Shown: positions 44,411-56,178, numbered from the stretch's first letter. The stretch is DNA of 64,000 nt from Brachypterus glaber (GCA_958510825.1 OY294048.1:34189026-34253025); one strand, 5' to 3'. Notes: a model not told the origin generated them from the sequence alone. Numbers and translations are program-made.

Positions 44411-44975
44411 CAGGGCCGTAGCTATGGGGGGATGGGGGGAGCCTCCCCCCCCACCTATCTTGAAATCAAAAAAGTTGCATATTTCATGGATTAAAAACAT
44501 AAAAGTTGCATATTTCATGGGTTAAAAAACAATAAAATATTAAATTTTTAATTTTGGGAAAAAAAGGCTTAAATTTTATAGCTAAAAAATATAAAAGTTC
44601 GAATTTTTAAACCTTAGATAAAAAAATTGCATATTTCATGGATTAAAAATATAAAAGTTGAATGTTTTTTATGGGATAAACATAATGAAATAATACATTT
44701 TTAATTTTGGGAAAAAAGTGGGAAATTTAATATATTAAAAATATAAAAGTTGGGATTTTCAAAAAACTTGCATATTTCGTGGATTCAAATTTTCAAAATA
44801 TAAAACTTCCATATTGTTATGAATGAACTTTTTTTTGAGAAAGGGTGGGACCTTTTTTTTTCTTTTAGTCATGAACTTTTTTTTGTCGAGGAAAAAAGTT
44901 GTGTTTTTAGGCTAAAAAAAGTTGTAATTTTTGACCTTCTCCCCCCCTACAAAATCTCCTTCGCTACGGCCCTGG
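44411..44975. mobile_element. TIR element with CAGGGCCGTAGC ends
   Basis: CAGGGCCGTAGC at 44411 and GCTACGGCCCTG ending at about 44974 are 12-bp inverted repeats, followed inwards by G-rich and C-rich tracts that can pair. The interior is a degenerate array in which GCATATTTCATGG(A/G)TTAAAA recurs at about 44476, 44506, 44630 and 44768. Termini of this type are common in insects. Frames at 44330-44518 and 44819-45052 are not genes. Confidence 0.75.
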
Positions 44976-45586
44976 ATAGACACAGCTTGTTAACTTATAA
45001 ATTTGTTCAATTTTATATACTTCAATATATTTACCCTATAATTTTTTTCTAGCATATAAAAAATAAATTGAAAACGTTCTCTCCGTGGTTCTATATATTT
45101 GCACAGTTTACATTCAATTTACTGTGTGATTATATTTCATTTTTAGGGTTCCTTACCTTAATAACGAAAAACGAAATCCTCTGAAATAGTCGCTCGGTTG
45201 TCCGTCTACTCGTCCGTCCGCTTTTTTGGAGTCAGTTATCACATCGGAAGGTCTTACATTACACACCTCAAATTTGTATATAACAAATGTTTTAAAATTA
45301 TCGAAAAAATGTAATTTTTTGCATCTTTGTATATTTTTACTAATAAATTTATAAACATGAATGGGACACTTTTTTTTTAAAAGGCTGCCAATATTTTATT
45401 TTTAATCCTTTATACGAATTTTTTTTGGAAATTTGGAAAAAAAAAGAACAAGTGTTACACCTAAATAATATTTATTTTTACCAAAACTACAACCATTAAA
45501 AAAAAAACTAACTTGTCCCATTCATGAACACGGTATTATTGAATGAGACAAAAATACAAAATTGCTATTAAAGGTAATAAATCATA

Positions 45587-45884
45587 AAAAAAACTATATA
45601 AAAAACAAGTTTTTAAACTTAAAACCCTTCTATTGATTACGTATTATGTATAACTAAAAAGTATAAAACAAGATATACCAATTTACAAAAACGAATTTTT
45701 TAAAAGAAAGGTTTTGGAATTTGTGATTTCTTTATTTTTGCCAACATTTCCAAAACCCTTCTTTTAAAAAATTCATTTTTGTAAATTGGTATATCTTGTT
45801 TTCTACTTTTTAGTTATACATAATACGTAATCAATAGAAGGGTTTTAAGTTTAAAAACTTGTTTTTTTTATATAGTTTTATTTT
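45587..45884. repeat. Near-perfect inverted repeat, ~135-bp arms
   Basis: Left arm 45587-45727 and right arm 45751-45884 share AACAAGTTTTTAAACTTAAA, ACCCTTCTATTGATTACGTA and AATTTACAAAAACGAATTTT in mirrored order. A third partial copy of the outer arm lies at 46076-46160. Confidence 0.85.
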
Positions 45885-46189
45885 CAAGTTTTTAGTTATA
45901 ATTTATTAATGTGTGAAGCAACCCGGGAGTGAAACAGAGATTTTATGTAAAATTATATTGTCACCGGATATAAGCATATGTACCGAACTTTAGCTGTCTA
46001 AGTGGGTAAAAGGAGTTTAATTTAGCCGCATGTGCTATGTTGGGGGGGGGGGTTAATTTATAAGAAAAGTTTTTGAAATTGTATATAATTAATAGAAGGG
46101 TTTTAACTTTAAAAACTTGTTTTTATATAATTTTATTTTCAAGTTTTTTAGTTATGTTAAATGTTTATTTAATTTATTTATTAATACAA

Positions 46190-46850
46190 ATATTATTGAT
46201 ATTGTATGAGTGGGGGGGGCTTGGGGGGTAAATTTTATATTTAATCATTTTGTTAGGGTAGAAAATCATGTGTACCAAATTTCAGCTCTCTAAGTTTATT
46301 CTAAGTAGGTATAACAGAGAGGGCCTTTCATCCACATGGGGGGTGATGGGGGGGTTGACGGTTGTTTTTTTTATAGTAAAATTTTATTATTATGGGATGA
46401 GTACGTAACCCAATTTTAATTTTAAATTAACTCACGTGGATAAAAAAAAGGTTTTTGATATTTTAGGGGTGGGGGGGTTATGGGATAAATTTTATATTTA
46501 ATTATTTTGTTAGGGTAGAAAAGCATGTGTACCAAACTTCAGCTCTCTAAGTTTATTCTAAGTGGGTATAACAGAGAGGGCCCTTCAGAGTTAACTTAGC
46601 CGCATGGGGGGTTATGGGGGGGGGTTGACGGTTGTTTTTTTTATAGTAAAATTTTATTATTACGGGATGAGTACATAACCCAATTTTAATTTTAAATTAA
46701 CTCACGTGGATAAAAAATGGTTTTTGATATGTTAGGGGTGGGGGGGGGGCTGGGGGTTAAATATATTAAATTATTTTGTTAGGGCAGATAAGCATGTATA
46801 CCAAATTTCAGCTCTCTAAGTCTATTCTAAGTGGGTGAAAAAGCATTTGG
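46190..46850. repeat. G-rich tandem array, ~257-269-bp unit, about 2.4 copies
   Basis: TGTTAGGG(T/C)AGA starts at 46251, 46508 and 46777. Each unit contains CTCTCTAAGT(T/C)TATTCTAAGT, TAACAGAGAGGGCC, GGGGGGTTGACGGTTG and AATTAACTCACGTGGATAAA, with runs of 7-10 G. A diverged unit may precede it at 45940-46060. Confidence 0.85.
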
Positions 46851-47757
46851 CAAATTTGGGGACAAATATACCTATATATATATATATGGAAGTGAAGTGA
46901 ATAGAAGGGTTTTAAATTACTATTATTATCATCACTATAACTAATAACAATAAACCTATAATGTCATTTTATAACAAAAAAAAATTGCTGTTAAATTCTT
47001 TTTTTTACATATAATTTACTTTAAATAATTTTACCCTGTTTTTTCAAATCAATATCAAATATTAGTTTGTTTTGAGTTCTAACTGTTTCAAATTGTTGTA
47101 TGGGTAGTACCCTAGACACCTTCTGCCCTTTTAAAGTCATTCTTTATCTAAAAGAGATAGATAGGAATGAAATATGCAAATTGTCCCATTCAATAATACT
47201 AACAATATTATCAAAAAAAATAGGCTAAAAATATTTACCTTTATCTTTAATATTCGATTATTTGGTATATGTTTTGTGTTGTTTTAGACTATTACATAAA
47301 CCAAATTCAAACAGTTTTCTTTTGACTTTCGTCAATAAAACATTATTTAAAATTATTAAAAAAGTTACTTTTAACTTGGTAAAACTACTTAATAAATTTG
47401 TCAAAAACCCAGCTGCCTAAACTTTGCCATTTTTTATGATTTTTTAACTGCACATCTAGGGCGATCTCACCATAGTAACAAAAACCAAAATTTGCGAAGC
47501 ATAGCTCAAAAACAGGCACTGTCCCATTTAATAATATGTCCCATTTATAGGTATCTTACGTTTTGATTAAAACTATAGGGAAGTGCATCAGGGTGGAGTA
47601 AGGGATCAAAAGGAACAAAAACTATATATTTTATCGATAAATGTTTCATGGATTTTTTAGCTACAAATAGAACACTTGGAAATACAGACACGAAAAAAGA
47701 AAGAAAATCAATAAAAGCTAGGTAGGGAACCCTCAATGTGCGAGTATACTTGCACAT

Positions 47758-47912
47758 GACAATTTCCTTTAACCACCTTAGATAAACTTTTTATCATATG
47801 TTTTTCATTTCTGTAACCTACTTAGATAAAAAAATGCTATGTAGAAATATTTTACGGAGATCAAATCAATTTTAAAAACGAATAGTCCCATGAACATAAT
47901 AGGGAAAACCAA
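47758..47912. other. Target region of Penelope-like copy 2
   Basis: AT-rich flanking DNA. ATAGGGAAAACCAA at 47899-47912 is the left target-site duplication. Confidence 0.6.
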
Positions 47913-48764
47913 TTTTAGATTTTAAGCTTTCACGGCCATTAAGATATAAAGAACTTTCACTTTCGGGTTTAGACCGTGTTAATGGATTTTCACTTTCCGA
48001 CGTTTCGTCTCTTACTACTAGAGACATCTTCAGGGATTAATCTGAAACTAAGTTTCGAATCAACTTGTGTCACTATTTATGACGAGTTGTGGTTATTCAC
48101 CCGTGACGAGGTTTTTCCTATCAAAGACTTCCATATTGCAGGTAAGTGGTAACCAGTGTCCCGATTGATATTGTTAGGATGCTTGATGATTTCTATCGAT
48201 TCCCGTATCTTCCTTGGCATTTTTCTGTTTTCTGTTAATATTTGTTTTGTTTCAGACAAATTGATTTTATGACCTGTTTCATGTACATGTTCGGCTACTG
48301 CCGATAAGGAAATTTGTTTCTTTCTTATATTGCGCTCATGCTCTTGAAGTCTTGTAGAAATTTTTCTCTTAGTTTCACCTACGTAAACCGTACCACAGGA
48401 GCAGGGTATTTTATATACGCCTTCTGAACTCAGGGGTATTTTGTCTTTTGTTGAAGTCAAACATTGGCCTAATTTTTAGTTGGACCGAAATATAGGCTTA
48501 ATATTTGACTTCTTCAAAAGTTTACCTATTTTATCCGTGATACCGCTTACATAGGGAAGTATAACTTGTGTCTGTCTGTCATTGTCACTATTGTCCTGTT
48601 GTTTGGGTCTGGGATTTCTGTATTTGTATATGGTCTTATTAATGTCTTTTTTGGTATAACCGTTCATGGTCAAGGCTTTGGTTAGTTTAAGGAGTTCTGT
48701 GTCTAGGGAATTCTTGTCTGAAATCATGAAAGCCCTATGAACAAGTGAATTAACTACCGAGCTT
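47913..48764 (-). mobile_element. Penelope-like element, truncated copy 2, with 14-bp target-site duplication
   Basis: A perfect 14-bp direct repeat, ATAGGGAAAACCAA, lies at 47899-47912 and 48765-48778. The element is in minus orientation, 5'-truncated after the RT core, and has its full 3' end (from AGATTTTAAGCTTTCACGGC in plus orientation). Unlike copies 1 and 3 it has no inverted 3'-end piece. The hammerhead-like core (GACGTTTCGTCTC, CATCTTCAG) is at about 47999-48033. Confidence 0.85.
48077..48764 (-). pseudogene. Penelope-like C-terminal region with GIY-YIG endonuclease (nonsense mutation)
   Basis: Minus-strand frame: NSLVHRAFMISDKNSLDTEL and LTKALTMNGYTKKDI (post-RT region), VILPYVSGITDK, then a TAA at 48476-48478 where copy 1 has CAA, and the frame continues through SSEGVYKIPCSCGTVYVGET and RLQEHERN (GIY-YIG nuclease) to the stop near 48077. 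The frame is open on both sides, so the only visible lesion is one CAA to TAA change. Copy 1 at 20 kb has the CAA but a 2-bp deletion elsewhere, showing that the two copies decayed independently from an intact parent. The RT catalytic core is missing. Confidence 0.85.
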
Positions 48765-48869
48765 ATAGGGAAAACCAAGTTCACTTAGATTTTACAAGAA
48801 AAATAATAGTTGATAGGCTGTGTGAAGTAGAAAAATAACTTGAACCACAACACGATGTTTTGTGTTCAT

Positions 48870-48902
48870 AGGACAAAGGACAAAGGACAAAGGACAAAGG
48901 AC
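48870..48902. repeat. (GGACAAA)n microsatellite
   Basis: Four GGACAAA units and a partial fifth. Confidence 0.95.
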
Positions 48903-50347
48903 ATCATGTGATTATAATCAAATAATTATTTGTACTTCAATTAGTTTATGGGAAATAGGGTTTTTCCGATTTTTTAAACATTTTAAGTCCTCCCTTAGGT
49001 CGTAAAAAATACCATAACAAAATTCTGTGGAAAATTTCAGCCCAAAAAAAAACTTTTATGGACCGCCCAACTATTTGAAAACTGAAAAAAAAAATTATAA
49101 TTACCAGATGAAAATATCTGGTACACCAAATCGTGCAAAATAAAAAAGTTTAATCAAATTAAGAAATTCTTGATCCTTACTCATATTGGAGTTGATTTAA
49201 ATAAACCATAGAAAAAATTGTTATCTCTCCAAAATATAAATTTATTGTCTATTAAACAAACATTACAGCGACAATTGTTTCGACTTTTTTAACATAAAGT
49301 CATTTTCAAGTTTTTTAAATTTATAAACAAATTAACTTGAGTACACATTATTAGAAATGTCATACTGACAATTTTTTCTATGGTTTAAAAAAGTTTAAAT
49401 CTGTGCCAAATTTCATCTTAAACCCCCATACCCCCCCCCTAAATCCGCCCTTCGATCCAGTTGAAATTTTTAGGGAAAATCAAGTTTTATGAGAGTTAGA
49501 TCCCTATTATTTTTGAAAATGATTCCCCTTAAAACAAAAAAGTTATGGAGGTTAATCCCCGGGCCAATCACAATTTTTTACCTAAAACAATGTTGAGGCG
49601 TTTCTTAAATTTTCTAAAGTATACAGTAGCTCCCCCTAATAAAATAAATACGTCCGCGTAAATAGCATAATAAAGTTCATTTAAATTTTAAATAAAACAG
49701 AAACCTTATTATTTTAAAAAACAAACGTGCCAATGTTCCCTACATTGGAAATTTATCATTGGCATTAGGTTGGTCTACTTACGTTGATCCATAAGACTGC
49801 GGCCTCAAATCGGACAATTTACTATTTTAAGATCGAAATTATCGTTGGCTTTAATGCGGCCTTCGGGCGACCAATGCATTGGCATTAATGTAGGACCAAG
49901 GACCTCAGTATGTAGGCCCAATATGGTTTTGCCAACGGGCTGCCAATGAACCAATATTTGATAAGTTATTGCTTACTCTATAAATATAACAAAGGGAGTG
50001 GTAAAATAGTAAATAGCATTTTACGAATAAAGTACTATTTTTTATATTTACAATTATGGCGAAAGCACTAACATTGATATTTTTTTTCAAATTTTTTATA
50101 TTTTTTAGGTTCATATTATTACACTCTTCACAGCGCGGTTTCGTTATCGGTTACCATAACTTTTTTAATTTTTGGGGGGTATATTTTTAAAAACATTCGG
50201 AATCTTCCTCTCATAAAATTTGAATTTTCCTGAAAATTTTGAGTCGATCAGGTAATTCGTTCGTTGTACAAAAAAAAACTTGACATCGGACGGACGAACG
50301 GACATTTTCAAAGTTACTTATTTCTTCATGAAACACATTTGTAACCA
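48903..50347. other. Unassigned AT-rich stretch with a repeat end
   Basis: No gene is supported. 50040-50130 is an inverted, diverged copy of sequence found at 50500-50560 (GGCGAAAGCACTAACATTGA against TCAATGTTAGCGCCTTCGCC). 50280-50347 (ACATCGGACGGACGAACGGA, TTTCTTCATGAAACA) resembles 62085-62160. C runs occur at 49428-49438. Confidence 0.45.
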
Positions 50348-50565
50348 ATAATTTTTCTGCTAGGACGTTTTTTGGCGTTTTTGGAGAATTTAAAACTACC
50401 GTATTATATTCTTCTAGCGCATAAACGAGCTGTGAGATTTAAGAGATTCAAGATTCAAGAAGAAGAGTATGATATATGTTTGAACTCAAAAAATATTAAA
50501 AATTTGAAAAAATCATTATATCAATGTTAGCGCCTTCGCCATAATTGCAAATATAATTATATTTA

Positions 50566-50866
50566 TGGGAGGATTGGTGTAGTGGAATACCGCGTCGTAC
50601 TTGACGAGTTTACTACCCAAAATAGCGCGAGTTTGATTCTCACCGTGCCGATTTGCCTTTTTCAGTTAATTAATAATTGAAATTTGGCGAAAGCGTAAGT
50701 GAAGCGGACACTCCCTATAAATTGGTTCTAAAGTCAATTAAAGCCGGTGGTTCCCTCTACTACTAGCCCACACAAGTCCTGGACTTAGGGGATGCTTAAT
50801 TAAGTAAAATAGTATGAGGCCAAACAAAAATGTAAATTTAAGATGATTAAGATGACTTTATTTATG
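50566..50866 (+). mobile_element. tRNA-derived SINE (copy 1)
   Basis: The head contains a Pol III box A (TTGGTGTAGTGG, 50574-50585) and a box B-like AGTTTGATTCT (50630-50640) about 45 bp apart, inside ~85 bp that can be read as a degenerate tRNA. A non-tRNA body follows (AAGCCGGTGGTTCCCTCTAC) and ends in AAGATGATTAAGATGAC-type repeats at about 50866, where a LINE tail starts. SINEs use the tRNA promoter for transcription and borrow LINE proteins. An exact tRNA parent is not assigned. Confidence 0.6.
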
Positions 50867-50869
50867 TTT

Positions 50870-51413
50870 TATTTATTTATTCATTCAAAAAACTCATTAA
50901 CAGCAGGTAGAGTAAAATAGTTTTTTATTTTACTAATAGAGGTATTTAAAATATAAATCCTAGAGCAAATTCTAGTATAGTAATTGCACATAAGAGTCAC
51001 AGGTAAAAACAAATAAACATTCATTCTGGACGTTCTAAGAGGTAAAGTCTTAAACGTTTTCTAAAGTAGGTATAAGAACAATATAATCAGGACACCAAAC
51101 TACAGAACAACATTCCAGATGTGATCTGACAGGACATATGGAGCAAATTAACAGTTTTAATGCTAAAACATTTAGTGTTCCTAATAATAAACCCAAGTGT
51201 TTTGTAAGCTTTGGATATAATGTTATTTATGTGTAGCTGAAAAGATAATTTTTTATCAAAAGTAACACCAAGATGCTTCCACCAATTTTGTACGCAAAAG
51301 TGATAACATTTAGTTTTGATGTAAAACTGACATTTATCAACATTTAAGGGTAACTTGTGTTCATAACACCATTCCCAGTCCGCACAAATACATAGCAGGT
51401 ACATAGCAGGCAC
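50870..51413 (-). pseudogene. Jockey-type LINE relic, RT end and C-terminus (copy 1)
   Basis: Minus-strand frame: DWEWCYEHKLPLNVDKCQFY, HLGVTFDKKLSFQLHINNII and KAYKTLGFIIRNTK, equal to RT motif 7 and the thumb region. It breaks near 51087 but the C-terminus can be followed to NVYLFLPVTLMCNYY and PAVNEFFE before a stop at about 50877. A TTTA-rich tail (50867-50885) abuts the SINE. The catalytic palm motifs are absent through 5' truncation at about 51413. Confidence 0.75.
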
Positions 51414-52145
51414 AAAACCACTGTTTTATGTGATGTTGCAGCTATGTAATTTTTATAGTTCATGTAGAGTCCTTGGACTTTAACAATTCCACCTCAAGTT
51501 ATGTATCAGTAACAAAACATGCTACATATCAGCTACATACTAGATACAACAATGAATGTATGCGTTTCCGATTTCTACTTGTAGTTTTTTCTCTTCCTTT
51601 CAAATACATTTTATAATACTCGTTCCTTGTTATGGAGTGCATAAAATAAAAAATAAATAAAAAGGCACACCCTAAGCATTGCTTAATGTTTTAATTTATA
51701 AATTAAAAGTTTTCTTGAAAAATAATTTTTCATTTGAAAGACATAAAAGAAAAATATTCCTAGCTCTTCTTTTGTTGCAAACTTCCAGACAATTAATGCA
51801 AGATTAGTATGCTTAAGTATATACCGGGTGGTAAATCTAATGCGAATCATTCGTTTTTGACTTATTGTTAAAATTATTAACGGAGAACATTTTTTTTTTT
51901 AATTTCTGTCAGTTATTTTTTTATTTCATAATTTTTCTGCTAGGACGTTTTTTGGCGTTTTTGGAGAATTTAAAACTACCGTATTATATTCTTCTAGCGC
52001 ATAAACGAGCTGTGAGATTTAAGAGATTCAAGATTCAAGAAGAAGAGTATGATATATGTTTGAACTCAAAAAATATTAAAAATTTGAAAAAATCATTATA
52101 TCAATGTTAGCGCCTTCGCCATAATTGCAAATATAATTATATTTA

Positions 52146-52446
52146 TGGGAGGATTGGTGTAGTGGAATACCGCGTCGTACTTGACGAGTTTACTACCCAA
52201 AATAGCGCGAGTTTGATTCTCACCGTGCCGATTTGCCTTTTTCAGTTAATTAATAATTGAAATTTGGCGAAAGCGTAAGTGAAGCGGACACTCCCTATAA
52301 ATTGGTTCTAAAGTCAATTAAAGCCGGTGGTTCCCTCTACTACTAGCCCACACAAGTCCTGGACTTAGGGGATGCTTAATTAAGTAAAATAGTATGAGGC
52401 CAAACAAAAATGTAAATTTAAGATGATTAAGATGACTTTATTTATG
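52146..52446 (+). mobile_element. tRNA-derived SINE (copy 2)
   Basis: Same as the SINE at 50566-50866, shifted by 1580 bp in the tandem duplication, with box A at 52154-52165. Confidence 0.6.
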
Positions 52447-52449
52447 TTT

Positions 52450-52993
52450 TATTTATTTATTCATTCAAAAAACTCATTAACAGCAGGTAGAGTAAAATAG
52501 TTTTTTATTTTACTAATAGAGGTATTTAAAATATAAATCCTAGAGCAAATTCTAGTATAGTAATTGCACATAAGAGTCACAGGTAAAAACAAATAAACAT
52601 TCATTCTGGACGTTCTAAGAGGTAAAGTCTTAAACGTTTTCTAAAGTAGGTATAAGAACAATATAATCAGGACACCAAACTACAGAACAACATTCCAGAT
52701 GTGATCTGACAGGACATATGGAGCAAATTAACAGTTTTAATGCTAAAACATTTAGTGTTCCTAATAATAAACCCAAGTGTTTTGTAAGCTTTGGATATAA
52801 TGTTATTTATGTGTAGCTGAAAAGATAATTTTTTATCAAAAGTAACACCAAGATGCTTCCACCAATTTTGTACGCAAAAGTGATAACATTTAGTTTTGAT
52901 GTAAAACTGACATTTATCAACATTTAAGGGTAACTTGTGTTCATAACACCATTCCCAGTCCGCACAAATACATAGCAGGTACATAGCAGGCAC
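52450..52993 (-). pseudogene. Jockey-type LINE relic (copy 2)
   Basis: Identical to 50870-51413, shifted by 1580 bp. Its 108-residue open segment (52667-52993) matches copy 1 residue for residue. Confidence 0.75.
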
Positions 52994-53507
52994 AAAACCA
53001 CTGTTTTATGTGATGTTGCAGCTATGTAATTTTTATAGTTCATGTAGAGTCCTTGGACTTTAACAATTCCACCTCAAGTTATGTATCAGTAACAAAACAT
53101 GCTACATATCAGCTACATACTAGATACAACAATGAATGTATGCGTTTCCGATTTCTACTTGTAGTTTTTTCTCTTCCTTTCAAATACATTTTATAATACT
53201 CGTTCCTTGTTATGGAGTGCATAAAATAAAAAATAAATAAAAAGGCACACCCTAAGCATTGCTTAATGTTTTAATTTATAAATTAAAAGTTTTCTTGAAA
53301 AATAATTTTTCATTTGAAAGACATAAAAGAAAAATATTCCTAGCTCTTCTTTTGTTGCAAACTTCCAGACAATTAATGCAAGATTAGTATGCTTAAGTAT
53401 ATACCGGGTGGTAAATCTAATGCGAATCATTCGTTTTTGACTTATTGTTAAAATTATTAACGGAGAACATTTTTTTTTTTAATTTCTGTCAGTTATTTTT
53501 TTATTTC

Positions 53508-53759
53508 ATAATTAAATTATTTTGTTAATGTTAGTCGTAAGGATCACGATCTAGTTGGGGAAACCAGTTCAGTTGTTAAAAATGAACCAACTGTTTTTCT
53601 GGTTGCAGTAACTAAAAATCTGGTAATATAATATAAGACACGGTAGGTTTTAAAACATTTAAATTTGACTTAATACCACACGGAATATTCTTGCATAATA
53701 TTGTTGTAGGATTTATATGGAGTAAAAAAATCGAAACCCCGAAATCTGGGAACACTCCG
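53508..53759. other. Short unassigned flank
   Basis: Begins right after the tandem duplication. No gene. Confidence 0.4.
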
Positions 53760-54915
53760 TTTTTTTTTAGTAGAACAGGAAAGCTTGCCAACCTTTCTAT
53801 AAGCTACCATTAATAAACTATCTGTAAACTTGGTACAGTAAGGCTGCGTCAACCATATCACTGAACAGGAAAGCTTGCCAACGTTCCTACAAGATACCAT
53901 TTGTAAGCTTCTGTAAGCTTGATAAAATAACGTTACATCAACCTTTTATATTCTATAACTTCCGCAACGTTTCAAATCACCGTTTTAAGAAAGCTTACAT
54001 GTACATAGGTAACATTTGTAAGCTTGATAAAATAACGTTGCGTCAACTTTTTATATTATTAAACTTTTATCACAGCTTTAAGAACGCTTTTTTTTAGATA
54101 CCTTTTGTAAAATTCTTTAAGCTTGATAAAATAACCCTGAGTTGCGTTGTTGGATATTTTACTTACCAAACTTTCACTTGTAATCTCTATATAAGCTTAC
54201 TAAACTTATTAAACTTACAATTTGCGCCTTGCATACAAAGGGGCGTATATCAAATATTTTTAATTTTTTGAAAAACTGTGAAGCTTATCTGAAATTTTAT
54301 AAAAACAATTTTAAAATGTTTTTCCTGTAAAATACAGATTTTTAAGATACGCCCCTCTGTATGCAAGGTGACGAATTGTAATCTCTATATAAGCTTACTG
54401 TAAGGTTACTAAGCTTATTAAACTTACAATTGTAATATCTATAAGTATTAGCTTACTGTAAGGTTATGCTATAGGTGGCGCCACATATTTTTTCCTAGCA
54501 CTAAAAATACTTTTAAATACTATAAGATATTTTAAGGAATATATTACATTAACCAGCTAATTAAAAGGATTAGCTTAGATCCCCTATGCCTGTGGAGATA
54601 AACTGCTCCTAAAAGGTGCCGCCTACCTGGCAGCAAGAAAAGAAATGTCGGATATTTTACTTACCAAACTGTGAGGTTACTAAACTTAATAAACAATTGT
54701 AATAGGCTTACTGTAAGGTTACTAAACTTATTAAACTTACAATTGTAATTCTATATAACCTTACTGTAAGGTTACTAAACTTATTAAACTTAAAATTGTA
54801 AGCTTGCGCAAGGTATGTACAAGGCCCAGACAAGGTTGCAGTAAAGTTACCACAACTTTTATTGTAAGCTTACACGTTTTTTTGACACCTTACAGTAAGC
54901 TTACTGCAAGTTTAA
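53760..54915. repeat. Degenerate AAGCTT-rich repeat region
   Basis: The region is a patchwork of TAAGCTTACTGTAAGGTTA, ACTAAACTTATTAAACTTAC, ACAATTGTAAT and AAGCTTGATAAAATAACGTT words in several copies and both orientations. Examples are 53780-53890 (AGGAAAGCTTGCCAAC twice), 53910-54140 and 54180-54800. It contains a nested MITE at 54229-54369. It looks like a decayed satellite or the subterminal array of a larger transposon; minus-strand frames here are not genes. Confidence 0.6.
54229..54369. mobile_element. Small MITE nested in the AAGCTT-rich region
   Basis: CTTGCATACAAAGGGGCGTAT and ATACGCCCCTCTGTATGCAAG are ~21-bp inverted repeats with one mismatch. It is flanked on both sides by the AAGCTT-type repeat. 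Confidence 0.75.
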
Positions 54916-55744
54916 ATTGTTTAGTGGGCTTAAACAAAAATCAACTATAATTTCTAATTTTTATTTTAAAACATTTAACCTTGCCAAGCTCAAAATTTTT
55001 CCTGCGGCATATTTGCGACATTTGCAACACTGCAACGTTGCAACGTTGCTAACTGTTAAGTCCCAATCAAAAATAACATAAAAATATTTTAACTTAAAAA
55101 GTTTGAACATTTTACCCTATTTGTATTAATAAAAAATAAATGTATTGGACTATTTACATTTTTGATAATTGCTCCGCATTCCTTGCTGAATTGTAAAGTA
55201 AAAAAAGCCTAAAATAACCCATAAATGACGCTATTCAATTTTTTTCTTTTAACCGCAATGGTTTTCCAAATGAAAAATCAAAATCAGTACCTACTACTCT
55301 ACAGAGCCCCAACCTTGAAAAAAATTACTCTAAAAAAAACTCTTTTATCCAAACTTTAGTTCTTTTAAAGAAAGGTACTTAGAATATGCGCCAATGTCCC
55401 TTGGTTTCTGAGTAACACCCAAATCCACAGAAATTTCGACACGCCCCTCCTCAAAACAAAAATAATCCATCATTTCAGGACAACAAAGATCACTTTAATA
55501 CCCTCATTTCAAATTTCATCGATTACGTTTACGTTGTTCCCACCACCCACAATAAGATTAAAAATTAGTAATGGTACTAATTCATGGCCTTTGCAATGAG
55601 TGAGCCCCCCCCCCAATCTTCCTTCAAACTAATCCCTATTCTGATAAATGAGCCATAGTCACTAAGCACAGGCTTAAGCCTGACAATTGTCTTTTGTCCT
55701 AGTTAAAGGAAAATCATGTATTATGACAGATCTGACAGATAAAT
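54916..55744. other. Unassigned AT-rich stretch
   Basis: No gene is supported. TTGCAACACTGCAACGTTGC near 55022 is a short local repeat. A C run occurs at 55604-55613. Confidence 0.4.
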
Positions 55745-55900
55745 TTATAGTATATTAAAGTACTAGTTTCATAACATACGTTTTTAGCGCACGAGTACAA
55801 GTTTAGAAAACGAGCCGCTTGAGGTGAGTTTTCTAAAGAGAGACCTCTTATGGGCCTATAAGAATACGCAAAATGCGTGTGATTATCATTAATCGGAATA
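55745..55900 (-). repeat. Dispersed repeat family B, copy 3 (internally deleted)
   Basis: It has the palindromic end (AGTATATTAAAGTACTAGTT, CGAGCCGCTTG, GTTTTCTAAAG) and the far end (CTTATGGGCCTATAAGAATA, GCGTGTGATTAT) of family B joined directly, omitting about 370 bp of interior. Orientation as copy 2. Confidence 0.75.
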
Positions 55901-56178
55901 AATTCAGTTATGACTCATCAACGTTGAAAATAAACACAGAAACATAGGCCTACGGAATAATTTTGGCGAATTATGAGGGAAATTTTTATAAAGGTCACTG
56001 AATCGAAACATTTGACGATTAATTTGTTACACACGACAATATTGAATATACATATTAACTATAAATATGTAAATATATCGGTGTTTTTCGAAGAAAATAA
56101 ACATGTAAATATTTAAAACCTCGCGTCAACGATAGAATCGACGCGGCGCCTATGCGAGCACTGGAAATTCGCCGATGA

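Larger units (their letters stand above)
45148..47757. repeat. Large composite repeat with GGGTTCCTTACC / GGTAGGGAACCCTC ends
   Basis: The left end (AGGGTTCCTTACC, then TCCGTCTACTCGTCCGTCCG) and right end (AGGTAGGGAACCCTC, then GTGCGAGTATACTTGCACAT) look like the two ends of a repeat type common in insects. Between them are a piece shared with 4936-5025 (45355-45425), an inverted repeat and a G-rich tandem array, so several insertions seem stacked. TGTCCCATTCA-type words occur at 45510, 47175 and 47520. Whether it is one element is inference. The frame at 47545-47757 is the repeat end. Confidence 0.45.
50348..53507. repeat. Perfect-looking 1580-bp tandem duplication
   Basis: 50348-51927 and 51928-53507 are head-to-tail copies with an exact 1580-bp offset. 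I compared many lines and saw no difference, and the protein fragments inside are identical. ATAATT microhomology lies at both junctions (50348, 51928, 53508). Each copy contains a SINE-like segment and a LINE relic. It is either a very recent duplication or an assembly artefact. Confidence 0.9.

Noticed and set aside
45480..47535. CRISPR-like spaced repeats (recurring TGTCCCATTCA words)
   Set aside because: Spacing is irregular and the words are ends of dispersed eukaryotic repeats.
50566..50655. A functional tRNA gene
   Set aside because: Box A and B are present but a clean cloverleaf cannot be drawn and a SINE body follows.
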